Origin: Rossellomorea aquimaris
GTDB taxonomy: Bacteria; Bacillota; Bacilli; Bacillales; Bacillaceae_B
Length of the DNA: 64,000 nucleotides
Assembly (NCBI RefSeq): GCF_001877785.1
Contig: NZ_MINN01000096.1
Coordinates: forward strand, 372,001-436,000
Direction: 5' to 3'
How positions within the stretch are numbered: position 1 is the first letter of the stretch; every line of letters starts with the position of its first letter. Position numbers and translations under genes: made by a program. Shown piece by piece: positions 8,514 to 17,657 of the stretch. Under the pieces are notes generated by a model, which saw nothing but the letters and a program-made list of their open reading frames with translations, was not told the DNA's origin and did not search any database.

Positions 8514-9203
8514 TTAAAGCCGATGACCATGAACGGGAGGGGAATCCCCCTTAAGGATGTATGAAGGTGCTTCTTCTTTTAAAAATGTTCTCCATAATAC
8601 TCCATTTTCATGATTCTTTAGATGGTAATCTTCTTTTATCTTCCCCGGAAAATCACTGCCAGCTGCCTCAAATACGGGTCCTATGAGCCACTGATCTGTA
8701 ACAAGCGGGACTTTTCTCACAAAATAGGTTGAACCCGGCCGTATTTCTTCAGACCGTCCCGATATGGAAGTTTTTACACTTTCTTCCTTGACATGGATGA
8801 TGTTTTTTCCTGTGATCAGAATTTCCCGCTCCCCTGATTGTATACCCGTAACGAGCAGCGGTTCAGGTGCCGCGGTCAGGAGCAGTGCTCCTATCATTTT
8901 GACCGGTTCACTAAACTTTTGGGACTGAAGGAATTGGAAGAATAATGTTTGTCCCTTTATTGTTTTATAATCAAAAAGAAACCATTGGTGAAAAACGTCT
9001 TCCGCCTTTTTCGAGACAAGGGATGGTTCCTTCATATGAAATCGGTCTGCAAAGATCATCTTGGCTCTTACTTTTTCACGTATATTGGTTTCTTTTAACG
9101 CATATTCGAACGCCTGGCGGTATAATTCATCTATCTGTTCTTCCGCGATGCGCTGTTTCTTCAATCGGTATTGATGTAAATTCAAGATTTCCTTATCCTG
9201 CAT
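8514..9203 (-). CDS. Uncharacterised 229-residue protein
   Basis: Not recognised as a named protein. Residues 1-40 are helical and charged (RLKKQRIAEEQIDELYRQ). Around residue 70 is HQWFLFDYKTIKGQTL, similar to the W-F-DY motif in proteins carrying SEC-C metal-binding tails, although no CxC tail is present here. The second half looks beta-rich (EREILITGKNIIHVKEES, STYFVRKVPLVTDQWLIGP). AGGTGA lies five bases before the ATG. It sits between sftA and murC on the same strand; a hairpin (9244-9261) lies in its leader. Coding is well supported, function unknown. Confidence 0.75.
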   Translation of the reverse strand: MQDKEILNLHQYRLKKQRIAEEQIDELYRQAFEYALKETNIREKVRAKMIFADRFHMKEPSLVSKKAEDVFHQWFLFDYKTIKGQTLFFQFLQSQKFSEPVKMIGALLLTAAPEPLLVTGIQSGEREILITGKNIIHVKEESVKTSISGRSEEIRPGSTYFVRKVPLVTDQWLIGPVFEAAGSDFPGKIKEDYHLKNHENGVLWRTFLKEEAPSYILKGDSPPVHGHRL

Positions 9204-9356
9204 CGTCTCACCTATTCGAATTCAACATAATAATCTCCCCAGACCTATCAGCAGGTCTTGCCTGATGCATTGTCCCTCTTCAGGGGGGCGCTTTTTCCCT
9301 TACCCCTTTTCATTGAGCTCCAAACCCGCCATCAAAATGGCACACTGCCAACGTCC

Positions 9357-9396
9357 AAAAAAATAGGTATTCTGTTTATATCCTAAACAGAATACC
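9357..9396 (-). terminator. Intrinsic terminator after sftA
   Basis: Thirteen-base-pair stem GGTATTCTGTTTA / TAAACAGAATACC; on the minus strand it is followed by a T7 run. Confidence 0.85.
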
Positions 9397-9419
9397 ACGT
9401 ATCCTATGTTTGTACTAGT

Positions 9420-12245
9420 CTATGCCAATGTTTCCAGTTCGCTTTCAGAAATCAGTACATCCCTCGGCTTACTGCCTCTTGATTCCGAAATGACACCGCT
9501 CTTTTCCATCATTTCCATCAGTCTTGCCGCACGGTTATACCCAATCCTGAACCGCCTTTGCAGACTGGAAGCAGAAGCTCCTCCCTGATCAATGACAAAT
9601 TCACACGCTTCGAAGAACAATTCATCTTCTTCCTCCGTCACTTGCGCTTTCTTGATCAGTTCATCCTGCTGAAAGATATACTCGGGCTCACGTTGGTTCC
9701 TCACATGGTTGATGATGTCGTCTATCTCGTCATCTGAGACGAAGGTACCCTGAAGCCTTACAGGCTTTCCGGATCCATTCTCCAAGAACAGCATGTCTCC
9801 TCTGCCAAGCAGCCGCTCAGCACCGCTTCCATCAATGATCGTTCTGGAATCCACGCCTGAAGAAACAGAGAATGCGACCCTTGTCGGTACATTCGCCTTG
9901 ATCAATCCCGTGATGACATCCACGGAAGGACGCTGTGTCGCGATGATCAAATGAATCCCGCAGGCACGCGCCTTCTGGGCAATACGGCATATTGCCTCCT
10001 CGACATCTGCAGGCGACATCATCATGAGGTCTGCCAGCTCATCGATGACGATGACCAAATATGGAAGGGTGTCATTGTATTGTTTATTACGTTTAGCCAA
10101 TTCATTGAATCGCTTGATATCCCTCACACCGGTATGGGCAAACAACTCATAACGCCTTTCCATTTCCTCAACAGCCCACTTCAAAGCAGCCGTAGCCGCT
10201 TTTACGTCTGTGATGACCGGGCTCACCAGATGGGGAATTCGGTTGTAAGGCGCCAGTTCCACCATCTTAGGGTCGATCAACAGCATCTTCAACTCATCAG
10301 GTGATGCTTTGTATAAGAGACTGACGAGTATGGAATTGATGCATACGCTCTTTCCGGAACCCGTGGCCCCAGCAATCAGTCCGTGCGGCATCTTGCTCAA
10401 ATCGGTTACTATGGGCTGACCGGAAATATCAAGTCCGAGGGCTGCAGTGAGCACTGATTCCGACTCCTGGAAGGCAGGGCTTGCGATCACCTCACTGATA
10501 CAGACCGGACGGCTTTCCCTGTTCGGTACTTCAATCCCGATCGTATGCTTACCGGGGATCGGAGCTTCGATCCTGATATCTTTCGCTGCAAGGCTGAGCT
10601 TGATATCGTCAGAGAGATTCGTTATTTTATTTACCTTTACACCCGGCTCAGGCTGCACCTCGAACCGCGTGACGGATGGACCCTGGGTGACGTTGACCAC
10701 TTTTGCCCTTACGTTGAAATTGTGCAGTGTCTCGTCAAGAAGGTTTTTCTGTGCTTCCAGCCACTCCCCGCTCAATTTCTTCGATACAGGCGGCATTAAG
10801 TATTCCATTTCAGGAAAAGTATAGCCTTTGGTGCGTTTCACCTCGGATGACAGCTCACTGTAGCTTTTAGCAGCATCCTCCCCCTGGATATCATCTGATC
10901 TCCGGCTGACCGGTGTGTTTTCAGGAAATGACGGTTGCTGCTCCACTGAAGCTATTTCCCTTTCCGGACCGCTTCCTTTCCTGGCTCCAGGCTTTTGGGG
11001 TTCTGACTTTCTTTCAGTAACAGCCTGTGCTCTGTGCCGCTGATTCATCTGCCTTTTGTCCTGCTTCAGCATCAGAACATTGAAAGGAAGGTGTGACCTC
11101 TTTCTTGGCTTAGGTTCTTCTTCATTTTTGGTTTCTGGATCATTCGCGTGCGTGTTTTCTTGAGTCTGCACTGCTGCAGGCTGTTTCATTTCTTCATGTC
11201 TTGTTTCAGCTTCCGGTTGATCCGTGTGCAAGGTTTGATCTTCCAGTTGGGCAGGCTCATCATCTTCTGCTTCAAGATCAGCCGATCCTTGCGGCCGTTC
11301 CTGAGTCTGCATACCTTGTGGCTGCATCAACTGGATTACTCCATCTTTCTGTTGCGCTTCTGTATGCCCGTCAGCAGGTTCTTCAGGCTTCTGCGATTCT
11401 TCAAATGCGGCTGCAGAAGTTATTTCTGATTGAAGACTTTCTGAAAAGGCTTTTTCAGTTGTCTCTTCCACGGAACCTTGGTTATATGGGCTTGTCCGTT
11501 CAGCCTCATTCTCCCTGAATGAAAATTCATTCCCTATCAGGGAAGCTTCAACCCCGGACCAGCTGCCGCTCTCTTGCATTCTCTCATTTTTTTCTTCCAT
11601 TTCTTTTTCTTGTTTACTTTCTTTGACTACATGTAAATCACGTAATTCCGGGGGGTACGCCTCTTGTTTAACTTCCACTGCTTTCTCATTCCCGCTTTGT
11701 AAGAACTCATTCAGTTCAAATTCCACGTCACCCTTTTTTTCGGGTTTAACAGGTCTCGTCCTGAACCCGTATATAGGGGATGGGATCTCAGTAGGCTTGA
11801 ACGGGCGGCTGTTTCCTTTCTCAACCTTTTTAGTCTTTGAGATCTTTTCACTTTTTTCGTAAGTACGTTCTGTCTGGGCAGGAGGTTTCGCTTTTTGATA
11901 GGCTGCGTTTTGCATCTGGCTTTTACGTGGCTTTCGCTGTATTTCCCTTACTTCCCCTTGTTGTGTCTCACTCTTTTCATTCTTCTCAGGCTCATGACGC
12001 TTTCTCACCGGACGCTGATCTTGCCGGTTTTCCCCGTCTGAAATGAGCGGGAATCTGAAGTTCCCTTTCGGATATTGATATGTCATCCTGGCTTCAACGT
12101 CCCTGGATTTGTTTACTGCTCTATTGTTTAGTATCCGCTTTTCAGGGCGGGGTGCTTTTTCTTCGACTTCTGCCTCTTCAATATATTCTTCAAATTGTTC
12201 GTCTTCATCTGATAGTTTATTGATGATTTTTTTAATCCAGCTCAC
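9420..12245 (-). CDS. sftA: DNA translocase SftA
   Basis: Soluble FtsK/SpoIIIE-type ATP-driven motor that clears chromosome ends from the septum. 941 residues. It lacks N-terminal membrane segments, as expected for SftA (YtpS) rather than SpoIIIE. Residues 1-440 or so form a very acidic, Q/E/K-rich, low-complexity linker. The motor follows, with Walker [11 protein letters not shown] near residue 600, Walker [13 protein letters not shown] and [14 protein letters not shown], and a C-terminal winged-helix gamma domain ([17 protein letters not shown]). The start chosen is GTG at 12245 ([16 protein letters not shown]) with AAGGAAAG upstream; GTG at 12254 is too close to that site. Confidence 0.95.
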   Translation of the reverse strand: MSWIKKIINKLSDEDEQFEEYIEEAEVEEKAPRPEKRILNNRAVNKSRDVEARMTYQYPKGNFRFPLISDGENRQDQRPVRKRHEPEKNEKSETQQGEVREIQRKPRKSQMQNAAYQKAKPPAQTERTYEKSEKISKTKKVEKGNSRPFKPTEIPSPIYGFRTRPVKPEKKGDVEFELNEFLQSGNEKAVEVKQEAYPPELRDLHVVKESKQEKEMEEKNERMQESGSWSGVEASLIGNEFSFRENEAERTSPYNQGSVEETTEKAFSESLQSEITSAAAFEESQKPEEPADGHTEAQQKDGVIQLMQPQGMQTQERPQGSADLEAEDDEPAQLEDQTLHTDQPEAETRHEEMKQPAAVQTQENTHANDPETKNEEEPKPRKRSHLPFNVLMLKQDKRQMNQRHRAQAVTERKSEPQKPGARKGSGPEREIASVEQQPSFPENTPVSRRSDDIQGEDAAKSYSELSSEVKRTKGYTFPEMEYLMPPVSKKLSGEWLEAQKNLLDETLHNFNVRAKVVNVTQGPSVTRFEVQPEPGVKVNKITNLSDDIKLSLAAKDIRIEAPIPGKHTIGIEVPNRESRPVCISEVIASPAFQESESVLTAALGLDISGQPIVTDLSKMPHGLIAGATGSGKSVCINSILVSLLYKASPDELKMLLIDPKMVELAPYNRIPHLVSPVITDVKAATAALKWAVEEMERRYELFAHTGVRDIKRFNELAKRNKQYNDTLPYLVIVIDELADLMMMSPADVEEAICRIAQKARACGIHLIIATQRPSVDVITGLIKANVPTRVAFSVSSGVDSRTIIDGSGAERLLGRGDMLFLENGSGKPVRLQGTFVSDDEIDDIINHVRNQREPEYIFQQDELIKKAQVTEEEDELFFEACEFVIDQGGASASSLQRRFRIGYNRAARLMEMMEKSGVISESRGSKPRDVLISESELETLA

Positions 12246-12417
12246 GATTATCACTCTTTCCTTGATACTTATCTTTATTTTATCAGTTAAAGAGAAAAAT
12301 TCGAGTGATTTCGATAGAATTAGAGAATTGTTAAGAGAATGTGTCGAAAGCAATATTGGTGTAATATTGTTTTGGTGGGAAAAGTTAGAATGAAGAATTA
12401 ATGAGTTTGGTTTTTCT

Positions 12418-12555
12418 ATACCGCAGTTGATTTCTGTGGAAGACTTCGCTTTTTGCGGGCAACCCGTGAGCCTTCAACGAAGTACTTATTTTGAGCTCTC
12501 AACTTATTGGGTCCTTTCATAACCGCTAATGATTTCCGTGCAAGATTACTGGGTT
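12418..12555. repeat. Degenerate family A repeat fragments in the sftA-ytpR gap
   Basis: The 12246-12783 gap contains two damaged heads of the family A element: ACCGCAGTTGATTTCTGTGG...GACTTCGC near 12421 and ACCGCTAATGATTTCCGTGCAAG near 12521. The rest of the gap shows no open frame that I can support, only AT-rich DNA and the ytpR terminator. Confidence 0.5.
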
Positions 12556-12744
12556 ACACCTACTAAGTCTTCCTCCACTATCTTTCAACATTCTTCAAGT
12601 GCAAATCTAATCTCCATTTGGAGATAGACTAAAATTTTTCTTTGACTCCCTCCTTAAAATCCATCCTTTCTCAGCTGCTTTCATATTAAATGCAAAAAAT
12701 CTCTCAACTCCTCTACTAGTTTTATAAAATCTACAATAATAAAA

Positions 12745-12774
12745 AACCCGAAGTCAATCGACTCCGGGCTTGAT
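12745..12774 (-). terminator. Intrinsic terminator after ytpR
   Basis: On the minus strand CCCGGAGTC pairs with GACTTCGGG (one G-U) followed by TTTTTT. Confidence 0.85.
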
Positions 12775-12783
12775 GGTAGTAAT

Positions 12784-13389
12784 TTATCCTTTAAACGGCT
12801 GTCCGACTTCATAGTTGTCTTCGAGTACCAGGATGCCTTTTTCCTGGGGGGCGTTTGGCAGGTCGAGTTCTTTTGCTGAACAAATCATGCCTGATGAAGG
12901 AACCCCGCGCAGTTCTGCGTCTTTGATGACCATTCCGCTTGGCATGACGGCGCCTACTTTCGCCACGACCACTTTTTGTCCCTTGTCGACATTCGGTGCG
13001 CCGCATACGATCTGAAGGAATTCTCCGCCTACATCCACTTTGCAGATATTCAGTTTATCTGCATTCGGGTGTTTCTCTTTTTCAGCAACAAAACCAACTA
13101 CGAATTTAGGCGAGAAATCTGCTTCCAGAATCTCATCAAAGCCGTTTTCCTTGATGGCTTTATTGATCTGCTCCAGCTTATCGTCGTTCATTTCAACTTG
13201 CCCTTTTTCTTGAAGCTCCAAATAATTGGAGGCATTAAACAAGTTAAAGCCGGCTGTTTCACCTGAATCTTTATCAAAGATGCGGACAGCATCTCCTTTC
13301 ATCTCATGAGCCACTTTCCCTTCAAACCCGGGCTGCATCGTGATGATGAGGGTATCCCCGATTCCTTCAAGATTGTAAAATACGTTCAT
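12784..13389 (-). CDS. ytpR: YtpR, tRNA-binding (EMAP/OB-fold) domain protein
   Basis: A 201-residue protein. The N-terminal half is the DUF4479 module (NVFYNLEGIGDTLII). The C-terminal half is a tRNA-binding OB fold with HPNADKLNICKVDVGG, VCGAPNV, SGMICSAKELDL and GILVLED, as in the PheT N-terminus and Trbp111. It presumably binds tRNA elbows. ATG at 13389 is preceded by AAGGGAG; an in-frame GTG at 13407 overlaps the ytpQ stop and is less likely. It is second in a ytpQ-ytpR operon ended by a hairpin. Confidence 0.9.
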   Translation of the reverse strand: MNVFYNLEGIGDTLIITMQPGFEGKVAHEMKGDAVRIFDKDSGETAGFNLFNASNYLELQEKGQVEMNDDKLEQINKAIKENGFDEILEADFSPKFVVGFVAEKEKHPNADKLNICKVDVGGEFLQIVCGAPNVDKGQKVVVAKVGAVMPSGMVIKDAELRGVPSSGMICSAKELDLPNAPQEKGILVLEDNYEVGQPFKG

Positions 13390-13403
13390 TTCATTTTCTC
13401 CCT

Positions 13404-14198
13404 TCACTTTTTACGGTTTTTAGCCAATATGAAGACCGGTTCCAAATCTCCGTCTTCATAGACAAATGATAACGCGGTGATCGGTACATTGCCGGTCGTG
13501 AAAAAGCTCATCGTCATCTGTGCAAGGACATCATATCCTGTTTCGTTGCGGATGTCACCAATGACAAGCACGTCCTGATGGGGGACAGACACAGTCATCT
13601 CCCCTTGTATATCACTGCTGACTTTCTTCAAGAAAGCATCATTCAAGATGCGGCTCGCATCGTACCCATCATTATTGTTCAAGAAATAAAAGACATTCCC
13701 GGCTACTTCGTCTTTTTTCATCTGTGTCGAAAGCCCTCTCACGTTGAACAGGGCCGTTTCCTTCATCTGTTCATGAGTCCAGCCTTCCTCTTTCAGCATA
13801 TTCTCATCGATCAAACGATAGGTGGATCCAAGATCTATGGCGTAATAAATCCTTGTCTCCGCTGTATGTTCATCTGTTACAAGCGGGATGCAGTCATTTG
13901 ATTCTGTCGCAAAAGAAGTTGACCGGATGACAGGGAAAACGTTTTTCTCTTTGCTTCCCATGTCCGATTTAGTCCCCATTACATTCAATGCTTCTTCTAC
14001 GTAATAAACGACTTCATCAATGATGGATTTATTATTTTCCTTCCATTTAGAAACGATGGGAGGAAGTGCAACCGTGATCCCTTTACCGGTCTCGGTATTC
14101 TCAATCCGCAGGGAATCTTTATCCCGGTCATATGTAAAGGTGCGATTAGGCTTGTCCAGTCTTTCCTGGAGGATGCCTTTTAATTTTTTTATATCCAT
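13404..14198 (-). CDS. ytpQ: YtpQ, DUF1444 (UPF0354) family protein
   Basis: A 264-residue protein of the UPF0354/DUF1444 family, conserved in Firmicutes with no assigned reaction. Family hallmarks are the early FPVIRSTSF, the middle [19 protein letters not shown] and the late [23 protein letters not shown]. It is soluble, with no signal peptide or membrane segment. A strong AAGGAGGGG site precedes the ATG. It lies 14 bases upstream of ytpR, so the two are expressed together. Confidence 0.88.
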   Translation of the reverse strand: MDIKKLKGILQERLDKPNRTFTYDRDKDSLRIENTETGKGITVALPPIVSKWKENNKSIIDEVVYYVEEALNVMGTKSDMGSKEKNVFPVIRSTSFATESNDCIPLVTDEHTAETRIYYAIDLGSTYRLIDENMLKEEGWTHEQMKETALFNVRGLSTQMKKDEVAGNVFYFLNNNDGYDASRILNDAFLKKVSSDIQGEMTVSVPHQDVLVIGDIRNETGYDVLAQMTMSFFTTGNVPITALSFVYEDGDLEPVFILAKNRKK

Positions 14199-14301
14199 GG
14201 TTCCCCTCCTTCTTAAACTTGAGTATTCCCGTTCATATCTTATAAACTGCCACTTTTAACATTTTACAATAAAATCGTGATAATACAAAAGAATCAACAA
14301 T

Positions 14302-14333
14302 AAAAAAGGGACATCCCCGAAAGAATATCCCTT
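14302..14333 (-). terminator. Intrinsic terminator after ytpP
   Basis: On the minus strand AAGGGATATTC... folds back on GGGGATGTCCCTT and ends in TTTTTT, directly after the ytpP stop. Confidence 0.8.
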
Positions 14334-14341
14334 CTTCATTA

Positions 14342-14656
14342 TTAGGACAGTGAGTTCATGAACTCCTGTATTTCTTCTTTCGTTTTACGGTCCTTGCTTA
14401 CAAAGCGGCCTGTTTCCTTTCCGTTTTCATAACCAAGGAAGCTCGGTATGCCGTAAATGTCGTGCTCTATGCAGATATCGATGAATTGATCTCGATCGAC
14501 ATAGATGAAGGTATACTCGCTATATTCACTTTCGATTTCCGGCAGGATTGGTTCGATGATCCGGCAGTCCGGGCACCAGTCGGCTGAAAACATAAAAACA
14601 TGTTTTCCATTGTTTTTCAATTCATGGAATTCTTCCATCGTTTCAAGTTTGCGCAT
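14342..14656 (-). CDS. ytpP: Thioredoxin-like protein YtpP
   Basis: A 104-residue single-domain thioredoxin-fold protein, probably a thiol-disulphide reductase or bacillithiol-linked redoxin. The redox motif is WCPDC near residue 28, and the cis-proline segment is IYGIPSFLGY. Length is normal for YtpP. The ATG follows the stop of the EIIC-like gene by one base, and its ribosome site (GGAGGAAAA) lies inside that gene, so translation is coupled. The usual neighbour, ytoP, is about 6 kb away here because accessory genes intervene. Confidence 0.9.
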   Translation of the reverse strand: MRKLETMEEFHELKNNGKHVFMFSADWCPDCRIIEPILPEIESEYSEYTFIYVDRDQFIDICIEHDIYGIPSFLGYENGKETGRFVSKDRKTKEEIQEFMNSLS

Positions 14657-14657
14657 A

Positions 14658-15692
14658 TCATTTTCCTCCTGTATCTATCGTCATTTGGTCCGGTTTGATC
14701 CAGCCAATTTTCCTCATATATTCAGATAGTAACAGGGAGATGACGGCAGGTCCAACGAAATGCAACAGCAGCACCTTTAAAGCTGTATCCCAAGTGAAAC
14801 CCATAGTTTTGAATGTCATGATCTGACCGACGAGGCCGCTCGTTCCCATCCCCGCCCCGGCAGAATTGTTTTCCATGAGCCAGATCGTAGTCCCGATCGG
14901 TGCGAGGATCATACCTGCAATGGTCGGCGGAAGTAAGATACGCGGATTGCGGACGATATTCGGAACTTGCAGCATGGATGTTCCGATCCCCTGTGCCAGG
15001 AGCCCTCCTACTTTATTTTCCCGGTAGGAGATCACTGCAAATCCGACCATCTGGGCTGCACATCCGATGGTCGCAGCCCCGGCCGCGACTCCACTCAAAT
15101 CAAGCATAAGGGCAATCGCAGCGCTGGAAATCGGAGCCGTCAACGCAAGCCCCATAAGTGCCGCCACGAGGATCCCCATAATGATCGGCCTCTGTTCCGT
15201 CGCCCAGCTGATCCAGCTTCCGAACATCGTCATAAAGTCACCAATTTGCGGTCCGGCGAAATACGCAACAAAAAAACCAGTAAAAATTGTCACAAAAGGC
15301 GTGACAATGATATCCACTTTCGTCGACTTGCTTACAAGCTTCCCAATTTCAGTTGAGACGACAGCGGCCAGGTAGGCACCGGCCGGACCGCCAAGGGAAG
15401 CACCCGCCGCCCCTGTCACCACGGCAGCAAACAGGACCAGCGGCGGCGCACCCAGTCCATATGCAATCGCGGCTCCGATGGCAGGTCCCATCAGCCCGAT
15501 GGCGAGCGCACCCATATCGATAAAGAACGTATTGACCGCATCAGGCAGGAACACGGCCTGCTCCCCGATCGTCTTGATGATCAGTCCGATGATCAGCGAG
15601 CTGAAAAGACCGAGTGCCATATAACTAAGTGCATCTATGAAATAAACCTTTGCAGAAAACTTAACCCCTTTACTCTCCATGTAATTCTTCAA
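14658..15692 (-). CDS. EIIC-like (PTS_EIIC_2 family) membrane protein without IIA/IIB partners
   Basis: About 344 residues with some nine hydrophobic segments rich in Gly and Ala (LVLFAAVVTGAAGASLGGPA, IIMGILVAALMGLALTAPIS, AAGAATIGCAAQMVGFAVIS). It resembles the PF13303-type EIIC proteins found as stand-alone genes in Firmicutes. No IIA or IIB domain is encoded nearby, so phosphotransferase function cannot be assumed; it may be a permease or sensor. TTG at 15692, eight bases after AAGGGG, is preferred; ATG at 15680 is possible. It is coupled to ytpP downstream. Confidence 0.75.
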   Translation of the reverse strand: MKNYMESKGVKFSAKVYFIDALSYMALGLFSSLIIGLIIKTIGEQAVFLPDAVNTFFIDMGALAIGLMGPAIGAAIAYGLGAPPLVLFAAVVTGAAGASLGGPAGAYLAAVVSTEIGKLVSKSTKVDIIVTPFVTIFTGFFVAYFAGPQIGDFMTMFGSWISWATEQRPIIMGILVAALMGLALTAPISSAAIALMLDLSGVAAGAATIGCAAQMVGFAVISYRENKVGGLLAQGIGTSMLQVPNIVRNPRILLPPTIAGMILAPIGTTIWLMENNSAGAGMGTSGLVGQIMTFKTMGFTWDTALKVLLLHFVGPAVISLLLSEYMRKIGWIKPDQMTIDTGGK

Positions 15693-15910
15693 TCTACATT
15701 CCCCTTTTCTATAAATAGAATCACACATTTACTAGTGTAAAGACACATGTTACTTTTGTCTATCATAAATTTCCTCCCAAACCACAGGTTAAGGGAAATC
15801 ATGATAAATAAACGGTATTGAAGGGTGAAGAAGACTAGCGGGTCACATTTGTTGATGGAGGAGCCCGCCCGTTAATTACGGGGACAAGCTGCAAAGAGGA
15901 TTCGACAAGT

Positions 15911-16010
15911 GGCACGATTATGGAGAAAGTGGCACAATTATCTGCTTTCAGGCCCAATTACCGAGAAAGAGGCACAATTATTCCTAATGCGGCACAATAA
16001 ATATTCGCAT
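15911..16010. repeat. Five-unit array with 20-bp period (GGCACAATTA word)
   Basis: Units begin at 15911, 15931, 15951, 15971 and 15991, exactly 20 bases apart. The first ten bases are conserved (GGCACAATTA with one or two changes) while the last ten differ in every unit. A related array is at 22936. The gap 15693-16260 holds nothing else I can support apart from the terminator at its end. Confidence 0.8.
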
Positions 16011-16213
16011 ATTTATATCCATGTTTTCTGAACATCTTCACCACTAGTTCAAAGTAGATTTTTGGATGAAAAGTAGTATAGGTTGAGCTGAAAATCAGAC
16101 TTTTTTCTCTTTTTCACTGTAAAAATGCCTCCCCAATTGTTAATTGAGGACCAGCGGGATCAGCAGTCCGTAATCATCACAAATACCTTACTTTATAATT
16201 CCCAAATAATATA

Positions 16214-16254
16214 AAAAAACCGATCTTCCACTTAATTCAGTGAAAAATCGGCAG
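16214..16254 (-). terminator. Intrinsic terminator after the lipoprotein gene
   Basis: On the minus strand CCGATTTTTCACT pairs (two G-U) with AGTGGAAGATCGG, then TTTTTTT. Confidence 0.85.
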
Positions 16255-16260
16255 ATATGA

Positions 16261-16767
16261 TTAATTTTGTTTAACAGAGTCAGCTATTTCCATCATCATT
16301 TCGGCATGATCCGAAAGATCTTCCAAACTTGACTGGGTGGTTAATTTAGTGCCTCCCACTCCAACAATCAGCTCATACTCCTTTGAATCCGGCAATTTAT
16401 TAATGACATAATATCCAAAACGATCATCTTCCTTGAAAGAATCATTTTGAACGATATTCTTCTCATCGCTGATAGCCATATTATATAGAAGCTCACTGTT
16501 TTGATCTTCCTCTGGGTTAGTGAATAGAATGAATGTATCAGAGCCTTTTGAAATGATGACATTATGTTCAGATTCCTTTTCAATCTTGGCTCCAAACGGG
16601 AGATAAAAGCTGAGGCTGCCCGCCTCTTCTTTCGCGTTCTTGTCTGTATTTTTGAACGTATCCTCCACGGTCTGGGCTGTCTGCTCTTTCTCTTCGTCTA
16701 TTGTTGTATTGCATCCAGCTAATATAAGCACAAGAAAGAAGAGAACGATCGAAATCTTTGTTTTCAT
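16261..16767 (-). CDS. Predicted lipoprotein of unknown function
   Basis: A 168-residue protein with a lipoprotein signal: basic start MKTK, hydrophobic core SIVLFFLVLI and lipobox LAGC, with cysteine 19 as the predicted lipidation site. An acidic, probably disordered linker follows (TTIDEEKEQTAQTVEDTF), then a compact domain (SLSFYLPFGAKIEKESEHNV to EMMMEIADSVKQ) that I do not recognise. It would sit on the outer face of the membrane. AAAAGGAGG precedes the ATG, and a good sigma-A promoter is at 16834-16862. It is monocistronic. Confidence 0.8.
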   Translation of the reverse strand: MKTKISIVLFFLVLILAGCNTTIDEEKEQTAQTVEDTFKNTDKNAKEEAGSLSFYLPFGAKIEKESEHNVIISKGSDTFILFTNPEEDQNSELLYNMAISDEKNIVQNDSFKEDDRFGYYVINKLPDSKEYELIVGVGGTKLTTQSSLEDLSDHAEMMMEIADSVKQN

Positions 16768-16833
16768 CCTCTTTTCCTCCTTTTCCTGCTTCGTCGGAAC
16801 CCGCCTTCAAGTTTACCTGAAGGACCTACGCTA

Positions 16834-16862
16834 ATAATACCGTCACAAAGTACCATTGACAA
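16834..16862 (-). promoter_or_regulatory. Sigma-A promoter of the lipoprotein gene
   Basis: On the minus strand TTGTCA (16862-16857), a 17-base spacer, then TATTAT (16839-16834). A small CCTTCA/TGAAGG hairpin follows in the leader. Confidence 0.65.
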
Positions 16863-16963
16863 CCCTTACACAAAGAAAAAACCTTAATTTAATGGCAGTG
16901 GAGGTTACTTTTCACCACCTGAGGGTATATATGATAAAATGACTAAAAAAAGGAGAGATACAA

Positions 16964-17410
16964 TTGGAATTCACTGTTTATCTTGCAGGGGAAATACATA
17001 GCAGCTGGAGAGAAGATTTGAAGGAGGAAGCGAAAAAACTGGACTTGCCTTTGTCGTTTGTGGGACCGATGGAAAATCATGAACGTTCTGATCATATCGG
17101 GGAAGAAATCCTTGGCGAACAGCCTGATAAGATACTCCGTGATGACGCCGCATCTGCGGTCAATAATCTCCGCACTGAATTATTGATGAAGAAATCCGAC
17201 CTTGTCATTGCGTTGTTCGGCGAAAAATATAAACAATGGAACACAGCCATGGATGCAGGTACAGCCCTTGCCTTGAATAAACCGCTGATCCTGATCCGCC
17301 CGGAAGAGCTTCATCATCCGCTGAAAGAACTGTCGAATAAAGCAAATGTAACGTGCACATCGATCGAACAGGCAACGAAAATACTTTCATATATTTTCGA
17401 AACTGAATAA
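16964..17410 (+). CDS. ytoQ: YtoQ family protein
   Basis: A 148-residue protein related in fold to nucleoside 2-deoxyribosyltransferases: N-terminal VYLAGEIHSSWREDL and central KSDLVIALFGEKYKQWNTAMDAG have the arrangement of that superfamily. No reaction has been established for YtoQ, so none is assigned. It starts at TTG 16964, six bases after AGGAGAG. It is divergent from the lipoprotein gene and ends at a terminator. In B. subtilis ytoQ lies in the same general region. Confidence 0.85.
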   Translation: MEFTVYLAGEIHSSWREDLKEEAKKLDLPLSFVGPMENHERSDHIGEEILGEQPDKILRDDAASAVNNLRTELLMKKSDLVIALFGEKYKQWNTAMDAGTALALNKPLILIRPEELHHPLKELSNKANVTCTSIEQATKILSYIFETE

Positions 17411-17458
17411 CCAGTTTATTCTTGTGCTGACAGTAATTTTATCTTTCTTTCATGAAAA

Positions 17459-17491
17459 ACATGCCGCTATAATAGGATCCGGCATGTTTTT
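17459..17491 (+). terminator. Intrinsic terminator after ytoQ
   Basis: ACATGCCG / CGGCATGT stem followed by TTTTTT. Confidence 0.8.
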
Positions 17492-17602
17492 TCATGGTGA
17501 AACCAAGTTCTTCAGACCTAAATTATCTTACTATTCTAAAATAATAAAATATTAGTAAAATAAAAACATCTTATGATATACTTACTAGTTTTAAAAGTTT
17601 TT

Positions 17603-17631
17603 TTGACTTTATGAAAATATTAAAATATTAT
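17603..17631 (+). promoter_or_regulatory. Sigma-A promoter of the peptide transporter gene
   Basis: TTGACT (17603-17608), a 17-base spacer, then TATTAT (17626-17631), 27 bases before the ATG. Confidence 0.7.
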
Positions 17632-17657
17632 AGTAAAAGAACTAAGGAGGTTGTAAT

